Positions 6,634-10,680 of a DNA stretch of 10,680 bases are shown here, piece after piece. The notes below the pieces were generated by a model, which was not told the DNA's origin, ran no database searches, and saw nothing but the letters and a program-made list of their open reading frames with translations. The DNA comes from Actinomycetota bacterium. Its GTDB lineage: Bacteria; Actinomycetota; Acidimicrobiia; Acidimicrobiales; RAAP-2. The first letter of the stretch is position 1. Each line of letters starts with the position of its first letter. Location: the NCBI GenBank assembly GCA_009701115.1, contig WLKR01000026.1, forward strand, positions 1-10,680, read 5' to 3'. The position numbers and the translations under genes are program-made.

Positions 6634-7061
6634 TGAGGCGTCGGAGCGGCGACGCGGACGGTGGCGGGGCGCCACGCGTCATCCTCGTACCCTTCGCCGC
6701 GAAGCAACGCGCGGACGGCGCGACGAACGCGCAGCGGGTCAAGGGGCTTTACGACGAATCCTTCGGCACCGCTACGGCGGGCCAAGAAGACGTCGGGACG
6801 ACGGTCGAGGAGCATTAAGACGGGCACGTGTGGTGCGGCGCCATAGGACTCCTCGTGTCGCAGGTCAAGACAGATAGCCATGGCACCCATGGCGCCAATC
6901 TGGAGGTCCAAGATGGCCAGGTCAATTGGCTGGGCGGCCACGGCGGCACGCACCGCAGGACCGGTCGCTACTTCGAGAATTTCGAGATCAGGACCTTCGA
7001 GCATGCTGCGAAGTTCCTGGCGCAGTGAAACGAGATCACTCGCAATAAGGACGGTTGCCAC
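6630..7061 (-). CDS. Stand-alone response-regulator receiver domain, degenerate active site
   Basis: This 143-residue protein is one receiver (REC) domain over about residues 2-122 plus a short tail with no DNA-binding or enzymatic output. Compared with CheY, the phosphoacceptor Asp52 (AILDL), one acidic pocket residue (Asp9) and the switch Lys105 (VVKPLDP) are present. The second acidic residue is Ser8, the conserved Thr/Ser position is Leu85 (PVLMLLD), and the Met-Pro and Asp-Gly positions after the phosphoacceptor are Ile-Gly and Gly-Ala. Phosphorylation, if it happens, probably does not trigger the normal Thr/Tyr switch. The GTG start has no Shine-Dalgarno but lies 6 nt after a TACGAT hexamer, as in leaderless actinobacterial transcripts. 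The stop overlaps the CorC-like start by 4 nt, so the two proteins are made together and may interact. No histidine kinase is in the window. Confidence 0.82.
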   Translation of the reverse strand: MATVLIASDLVSLRQELRSMLEGPDLEILEVATGPAVRAAVAAQPIDLAILDLQIGAMGAMAICLDLRHEESYGAAPHVPVLMLLDRRPDVFLARRSGAEGFVVKPLDPLRVRRAVRALLRGEGYEDDAWRPATVRVAAPTPQ

Positions 7062-7067
7062 GGGGTA

Positions 7068-7073
7068 ATCGTA
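7068..7073 (-). promoter_or_regulatory. -10 element (TACGAT) for a probably leaderless receiver-corC transcript
   Basis: On the minus strand TACGAT is followed by six bases and then the GTG start at 7061. That is the spacing expected when transcription begins on the start codon itself. No convincing -35 hexamer is seen 16-18 nt upstream, and there is no Shine-Dalgarno, both consistent with leaderless promoters in actinobacteria. Confidence 0.45.
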
Positions 7074-7144
7074 GCGTGAAACCTCACTTGGGTGCTCCTG
7101 AGATTGCCAGGGCCTAGATGGCGAAATCTTTCACATGATTGGAT

Positions 7145-7174
7145 TTGCCACCGGCGAACCGACCTCGTTAGCCT
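7145..7174 (+). promoter_or_regulatory. Putative sigma-70-type promoter of whiB
   Basis: TTGCCA (7145-7150) and TAGCCT (7169-7174) are separated by 18 nt. The first matches the TTGACA consensus at five of six positions, and the second fits the TAnnnT pattern of actinobacterial -10 boxes. Transcription would begin near 7181, leaving a leader of about 25 nt with a GGGGGG run (7194-7199) as a weak Shine-Dalgarno 6 nt before the GTG at 7206. Confidence 0.4.
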
Positions 7175-7205
7175 GCCTTCTCTTATCTGAACTGGGGGGT
7201 TCGTA

Positions 7206-7448
7206 GTGGCAATGCCTAACGCTGAGTGGATGGAACTTGGGGCCTGTCGGGCAGCGAATGCCCGCCTCTTTTTTGCCCCCGAGGAGAAAGAGCCCCGGGA
7301 GCTGCGCTTTGAGCGGGAGCGTCAAGCCAAGGCCGTCTGTGCCGACTGTGTAGTCAAAGACGAGTGTCTCGCCTACGCCCTTCGTAATAGAGAGCGCATC
7401 GGCGTCTGGGGCGGTTTGACCGAAGTTGAGCGGGGCGCTCGCTTCTAA
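7206..7448 (+). CDS. WhiB-family Fe-S transcriptional regulator
   Basis: This 80-residue protein has the four cysteines that hold the WhiB [4Fe-4S] cluster: Cys14, then Cys45, Cys48 and Cys54 in the C-x2-C-x5-C arrangement. The turn motif GVWGG at 66-70 follows. WhiB proteins bind the principal sigma factor and act as redox- or NO-responsive regulators; they are nearly restricted to Actinobacteria, which makes this the best taxonomic marker here. The short C-terminus has no AT-hook, so it is not WhiB7-like; I cannot choose between the WhiB1/WhiB2/WhiB4-type groups. GTG at 7206 is preferred over ATG at 7212 because the G-run lies 6 nt before it. The stop TAA overlaps the stop of the convergent VKOR gene. 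Confidence 0.95.
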   Translation: MAMPNAEWMELGACRAANARLFFAPEEKEPRELRFERERQAKAVCADCVVKDECLAYALRNRERIGVWGGLTEVERGARF

Positions 7449-7909
7449 TTCGAACGTCGGAAGAGTTCGCTACTCCACGTCCTTGAGACGACAATGAGAA
7501 GAGCGAACGTCACGACGTGCACTCCGGTGCACCACAGGCAGATGTGATCAATAATCAAGAGTTCGGCGGCAATGAGCCACAGGACAAAGCCCATTCCCGA
7601 TAGCAGGGAGGCGGCCCGGATGCGGTCGAGCAGTAGTGAGTTTCGACGCCAGACCCACGGGCTGTTGATAACGACCATGGCGAGGAAGAAGGCCAGGCCG
7701 AGATTGGAAACGGGCAGACCGAGAAACTTCGATTGGGCCGACGTTGTAACGGTCGCGCAGTTGATGAGACCCTGATCGGGGCAGGCGAAGAACGTGACCC
7801 CCTTGTAGTGCGCGATCGTCAGGTACGTCGAAATGGCGACACCTACGATGCTCAAGACGAAACTGGCCCAGACGATGCCTTTAGGGGTGCTGGGTGTTTC
7901 GTTATCCAC
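7445..7909 (-). CDS. VKOR-family disulfide-bond-generating membrane protein
   Basis: This 154-residue protein has four predicted membrane helices at about 11-33, 66-84, 98-120 and 126-144. The redox centre is the CLWC motif (Cys124-Cys127) at the start of helix 4, and the loop pair is Cys43 and Cys51 between helices 1 and 2. The SKFLGLPVSNLGL stretch (60-72) carries the conserved Ser and Gly-Pro of the family. Bacterial VKOR passes electrons from an exported thioredoxin-fold partner to quinone and thereby drives disulfide formation outside the membrane. It replaces DsbB in actinobacteria. The GTG start shares one base with the TAG of the upstream thioredoxin-fold gene, so the partner is evident. 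It lacks the fused C-terminal thioredoxin domain seen in some cyanobacterial VKORs. Confidence 0.93.
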   Translation of the reverse strand: MDNETPSTPKGIVWASFVLSIVGVAISTYLTIAHYKGVTFFACPDQGLINCATVTTSAQSKFLGLPVSNLGLAFFLAMVVINSPWVWRRNSLLLDRIRAASLLSGMGFVLWLIAAELLIIDHICLWCTGVHVVTFALLIVVSRTWSSELFRRSN

Positions 7910-8847
7910 TAGAGGTGAAGCGCCTTCTTCGCAGCCAGCACGCCCTTGGAGTTGCAGACGTTGCTCGGCTGCTGCTTGGTCTGTGAACAGATAGCTGCCG
8001 AAACCATGTTGGACGAAGCAATAATGCTGCGTGAAATTGGATTCGTCGTGTCCGTCAGGTTCCTCGCGATGTCGTCACGGGTTTGGCCCTGGAATGAGCT
8101 TGGCGAGATTGACGATCCGGCCCACATGATGCGATTGCCAATCGTGAAGAAGGGAATGGATCCGGCGTACTGCTCACTCATGGTGGGGAAGTACTTCGGC
8201 GTGTCGTACTTGGTGACCAGGGCCAGCTGTGCGGCGGTGGGCTTTTGCAAGATGGTGTAGTCGTTCCCGGCAGCATTGATCTGGTTGGACTTCTCTTCAA
8301 CGGTCTGCACCACGATGTAGGGCGAGGAGAACGTCGCCTTTTGGAACGTAAGGGTCGGCGTGTTGGGGTAGACGTCGCGACTAGCCGATGTCGTGTTGCC
8401 GAGGCTGGCCCAGGTGCCAAAACGGCTCAACGCGACGATGGTCGGCCAGCGTTGGGCGGCGCAGAAGGGGCAGTACTCCGCCCCGTAGTAGAGGACGCCG
8501 GGCAGCATCTTGCCGGTCGTGGGGTCCTTGAAGAGCAGCTGGGGCTCGTTGAGGTGAACCTGCGGGGCCGTTACGAGCATCACGGGGGAGTCGATTCCCA
8601 CCGTGTCAAAGACGGAACTTGGCACGGTGGTCAAGTCTGTAGTTATTGAAGACGACGTGGCTTCAAAGCCACCGTTAGAGGTGTTAGAGCCACCCGTGGT
8701 CATCTTGACCACGACGAGGACCGCGATAATCAAGACCACGACGCCTACGGCGATCCAAGTCACGAGACCGGCGGGACGGCCGGACTGGTTAGCCGGTTTG
8801 CGGTTTGCTAGGGCGATATTCGCGTTCTTGGGGGTGGGCTTAGCCAC
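7909..8847 (-). CDS. Membrane-anchored DUF929-like thiol-disulfide protein (DsbA-like role)
   Basis: This 312-residue protein has a basic N-terminal cytoplasmic stretch, one membrane helix at about 28-48 and a Ser/Thr/Gly-rich linker (about 50-80). An extracytoplasmic thioredoxin-like domain follows, with CPFC at 126-129 in a YYGAEYCPFCAAQRW context. That block and the LSRFGTW stretch match DUF929 rather than classical DsbA. Pro232 (SIPFF) is the likely cis-Pro facing the active site. Two further cysteines, Cys287 and Cys298, may form a structural disulfide near the C-terminus. Next to VKOR it most likely serves as the oxidant of secreted proteins, recharged by VKOR; this is context inference. 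The GTG start is backed by GGAGGT 4 nt upstream. It is transcribed divergently from the Nudix gene. Confidence 0.85.
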   Translation of the reverse strand: MAKPTPKNANIALANRKPANQSGRPAGLVTWIAVGVVVLIIAVLVVVKMTTGGSNTSNGGFEATSSSITTDLTTVPSSVFDTVGIDSPVMLVTAPQVHLNEPQLLFKDPTTGKMLPGVLYYGAEYCPFCAAQRWPTIVALSRFGTWASLGNTTSASRDVYPNTPTLTFQKATFSSPYIVVQTVEEKSNQINAAGNDYTILQKPTAAQLALVTKYDTPKYFPTMSEQYAGSIPFFTIGNRIMWAGSSISPSSFQGQTRDDIARNLTDTTNPISRSIIASSNMVSAAICSQTKQQPSNVCNSKGVLAAKKALHL

Positions 8848-8851
8848 GGTG

Positions 8852-8857
8852 ACCTCC
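8852..8857 (-). promoter_or_regulatory. Ribosome binding site (GGAGGT) of the DUF929-like gene
   Basis: GGAGGT lies 4 nt before the GTG at 8847 and fixes that start. It overlaps a perfect 10-bp palindrome, CCTCCGGAGG (8853-8862). The palindrome has no loop and could form only a 3-bp stem, so I do not claim a control function. Confidence 0.6.
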
Positions 8858-8877
8858 GGAGGGTTTACGTGTTCTTT

Positions 8878-8885
8878 AGCGTACC
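8878..8885 (-). promoter_or_regulatory. -10 region (GGTACGCT) of the DUF929-VKOR operon
   Basis: The minus strand reads GGTACGCT, whose last six bases fit TAnnnT. A start near 8871 would give a leader of about 24 nt containing the strong ribosome binding site. The CTGACA hexamer at 8902-8897 resembles a -35 box but is only 13 nt away, so its use is doubtful. The element is an exact mirror of the one in front of the Nudix gene. Confidence 0.4.
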
Positions 8886-8936
8886 TTGTGACCCCCTGTC
8901 AGATGGGCGCGGGGGTAGGAATCACCTAAAGCGTGC

Positions 8937-8944
8937 GGTACGCT
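8937..8944 (+). promoter_or_regulatory. -10 region (GGTACGCT) of a probably leaderless Nudix transcript
   Basis: TACGCT at 8939-8944 is followed by 7 nt and then the ATG at 8952. No Shine-Dalgarno is present, so a leaderless mRNA starting at the ATG is likely. The same octamer occurs inverted at 8878-8885 for the divergent operon, 51 nt away. Confidence 0.45.
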
Positions 8945-8951
8945 TCGCCCA

Positions 8952-9746
8952 ATGTCCAATGTCATGGAGCCCCGTCCCGCCGCCACCGTCATGCTGGTTC
9001 GTGACGGTGATGTGGGCTTCGAAGTCTTGATGTTGAAGCGCAATTTGAAGTCGGACTTCGTGGGCGGGGCCTACGTCTTTCCCGGCGGTGGTGTTGATGC
9101 CCTTGACGCTTCGCCTGGCGCAGAAGTCCTCGTGGAGGGCCTCATCGACGCCGAGGCCTCTTCCCGTCTTTCTCTTTCGTCTGGTGGTCTCGCGTACTAC
9201 GTGGCCTGCCTCCGCGAACTCTTTGAAGAGGCCGGACTCCTGCTCGCTCGCGGTGCCAACGGCGAGTACGTGCGCTTTGACAATCCCGACGTTCACGAGC
9301 GGTTTGCGACCCATCGTCGCGCCGTCAATGGGAGTGAGCGCCGCTTTCTTGACATCGTGGCCGAAGAGGAGCTTCGTCTCGATCTCACGGCCCTGGAGTA
9401 CTACGCCCACTGGGTCACCCCGGTGGGCCCGCCCCGTCGCTACGACACGCGGTTCTTTGTGGCACTCGCCCCGCAGTACCAAGTGGCCGCCCACGACGCC
9501 GGTGAGACGATTGCTGACGAGTGGGTGCGTCCGAATGATGCGCTGGAACGTCATCACGCCGGCGAACTTGAGATGATCTTTCCGACTATTCGTAATCTTG
9601 AAGCGATCGCCGATCTGCCGCACGCCGCCGCCGTCTTAGAGCACGCCCGACAAAAGCAAGAGATTCTCCGTATCGAGCCAAAGTTTCTCACCGTGGATGG
9701 CGAAGTCACCATCGTGATGCCGGGTGACCCGGGGTGGACCAACTAG
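8952..9746 (+). CDS. Nudix hydrolase, NUDT19-like
   Basis: This 264-residue protein has a Nudix fold with an interrupted Nudix box. The Gly-rich part FPGGGVD is at 43-49, and the catalytic helix with Arg88-Glu89-Leu-Phe-Glu92-Glu93-Ala-Gly95 comes about 35 residues later. The WVTPVGPPRRYDTRFF stretch at 154-169 and the split box are characteristic of NUDT19/RP2p-like proteins. NUDT19 members hydrolyse diphosphate bonds in CoA and acyl-CoA, but many actinobacterial relatives are untested, so the substrate is uncertain. It is cytoplasmic. ATG at 8952 is taken as the start because a -10-like element lies just upstream; ATG at 8964 is the alternative. Its TAG overlaps the stop of the convergent mrp gene within the palindrome AACTAGTT. 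Confidence 0.88.
   Translation: MSNVMEPRPAATVMLVRDGDVGFEVLMLKRNLKSDFVGGAYVFPGGGVDALDASPGAEVLVEGLIDAEASSRLSLSSGGLAYYVACLRELFEEAGLLLARGANGEYVRFDNPDVHERFATHRRAVNGSERRFLDIVAEEELRLDLTALEYYAHWVTPVGPPRRYDTRFFVALAPQYQVAAHDAGETIADEWVRPNDALERHHAGELEMIFPTIRNLEAIADLPHAAAVLEHARQKQEILRIEPKFLTVDGEVTIVMPGDPGWTN
9720..9732. terminator. Short GC hairpin near the Nudix/mrp convergence, possible terminator
   Basis: CCGGG (9720-9724) and CCCGG (9728-9732) flank a 3-nt loop, giving a 5-bp GC-only stem inside the last codons of the Nudix gene and just past the mrp stop on the other strand. There is no T-tract. It is the only foldable element at this junction. Confidence 0.25.
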
Positions 9747-10680
9747 TTCTGCGCTACGGCAGCGTCGAGGTCTTTCATCATGCGCGCCGTACAGCCAGTC
9801 ATACCGGCCGGAGGTGCAATCTCGGAGCTGAGCAGTTCGGCGAGGTCCTGGAAAATCTCTGCGGCCATCGTGTCACTCGAAACGGCCGGCGCTCCGGCGT
9901 CGCCACCGGCGGCGATATGGGCCCGCAGCGGAATGCTCGCGAGCAGTGGGGTTGAGAGTTCTTCGGCGAGGGCGATGCCACCACCACGACCAAAGACGTC
10001 GTGCTCTTGGCCACACTCACAGCTAAAGGGAGCCATGTTCTCAACGATGCCGAGGACGCGCACGTTGGACCTACGAGCAAAGTCGGCCATACGAGCGGCC
10101 ACACGCTGAGCGGCCATCGCGGGAGTCGTCACGATGATGTGTCCCATGTGTGGGAGTAGGCGGGCGAGGGTCATCGAGATGTCACCAGTGCCGGGCGGCG
10201 TGTCGATGATGAAGTAGTCGACCCCACTCCAGTTGGCATCTTCGATGAACTGTTGGACGGCCTTTTGCACAATGAGGCCCCGCCAAAGCAGGGCCTTCTC
10301 TTCTTCAGCGAGAAAGCCCATAGAGAGCAAGCGCAGTGATCCGGTGCCGAAACTCTTTTCGAGGGGCTGCATTTTTCCGTCGCGCGCCGTGACGTCTCCG
10401 GCCATGCCGAGGAGGCGCGGGAGGGAGAAGCCCCAGATGTCCGCATCCAGCACGCCGACGGTGAAACCACGTTCGGCGAGGGCGACGGCGAGGTTGGCCG
10501 TGACGGAAGACTTCCCGACACCGCCCTTGCCGGAAGAGATGGCGATGACGGGAGTCGTGCGCGGGATGGTGGTGGTCGGAGCACTCTCCTGGGCCAAACG
10601 CCGGGCCGTGTCCATGAGAAGGGCCTTGGCTGAGGGGGACATGGTGCCAAGGACGATGGAGACTGAGGAGATGCCCTCGA
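9743..10680 (-). CDS. mrp: Mrp/ApbC/NBP35-type P-loop ATPase, Fe-S cluster carrier, 5' end outside the window
   Basis: The deviant Walker A motif SSGKGGVGKSS lies around 10505-10537, followed by VLDADIWG (the Walker A' region) and DTPPGTGD, all hallmarks of Mrp/NBP35 carriers. The FGRGGGIALAEEL stretch near the C-terminus fits too. An ATG exists at 10642, but the frame stays open to the right edge. The 12 residues before that ATG plus those after it (about EGISSVSIVLGTM) look like the end of the MIP18/DUF59 domain that precedes the ATPase in bacterial Mrp, so the true start is beyond the window. The protein would bind and transfer [4Fe-4S] clusters to target enzymes. The family's usual CxxC near the C-terminus appears as Cys-Glu-Cys-Gly (CxC, 10013-10021). 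About 313 residues are visible, and the stop TAG interlocks with the Nudix stop. Confidence 0.93.
   Translation of the reverse strand, partial: EGISSVSIVLGTMSPSAKALLMDTARRLAQESAPTTTIPRTTPVIAISSGKGGVGKSSVTANLAVALAERGFTVGVLDADIWGFSLPRLLGMAGDVTARDGKMQPLEKSFGTGSLRLLSMGFLAEEEKALLWRGLIVQKAVQQFIEDANWSGVDYFIIDTPPGTGDISMTLARLLPHMGHIIVTTPAMAAQRVAARMADFARRSNVRVLGIVENMAPFSCECGQEHDVFGRGGGIALAEELSTPLLASIPLRAHIAAGGDAGAPAVSSDTMAAEIFQDLAELLSSEIAPPAGMTGCTARMMKDLDAAVAQN

Noticed and set aside
6634..6675. A longer start for the CorC-like protein, 14 codons upstream.
   Set aside because: It would overlap the receiver gene by about 46 nt with an Arg-rich tail, whereas the ATG at 6633 gives a standard 4-nt overlap.
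8922..9623. A 233-codon minus-strand frame opposite the Nudix gene.
   Set aside because: The Nudix motifs are unambiguous on the plus strand, and the antisense frame has no domain and lacks a start signal.
1..10680. CRISPR array, toxin-antitoxin, restriction or phage-defence system.
   Set aside because: No spaced repeats and no matching domains were seen in any gene; all larger frames are explained by the listed families.

Overview
The window looks like the chromosome of a high-to-moderate GC actinobacterium, probably from the Acidimicrobiia or a related aquatic lineage. The evidence is a WhiB-type regulator, a VKOR plus DUF929-like thiol-disulfide pair, abundant GTG starts, leaderless-looking promoters and very tight gene packing. 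The lineage below class level is my inference; no rRNA or species marker is present.

Left half (1-5245), accessory or catabolic in character: the 3' part of a polytopic membrane protein resembling GT39-type (GT-C) glycosyltransferases; then two alpha/beta-hydrolases that overlap by 4 nt, one with an Asp nucleophile (haloalkane dehalogenase/epoxide hydrolase-like) and one with a Ser nucleophile (proline iminopeptidase-like); then an extended-SDR aldehyde/dihydroflavonol-reductase-like enzyme. Facing the SDR is a TauD/TfdA-type 2-oxoglutarate/Fe(II) dioxygenase. A perfect 8-bp inverted repeat spans the two convergent stop codons.

Junction (5246-5743): a roughly 100-codon fragment that reads like the extreme C-terminus of a large serine recombinase runs antisense into the 3' end of a tRNA-Glu(UUC) gene. 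tRNA-Pro(CGG) follows on the same strand as tRNA-Glu. This looks like the scar of an old mobile element at a tRNA and may mark the border between accessory and core DNA.

Right half (5773-10680), conserved housekeeping and redox genes: a soluble CorC-like CBS-pair protein translationally coupled to a single-domain, degenerate response-regulator receiver; a WhiB Fe-S protein; a VKOR-family disulfide-generating membrane protein coupled to a membrane-anchored DUF929 thioredoxin-fold protein; a NUDT19-like Nudix hydrolase transcribed divergently from it; and an Mrp/ApbC P-loop ATPase (Fe-S carrier) whose N-terminal MIP18 domain runs off the right edge. Two convergent pairs (whiB/VKOR and Nudix/mrp) have interlocked stop codons. 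No complete mobile element, CRISPR array or defence system is visible, and no intergenic gap exceeds 150 bases.
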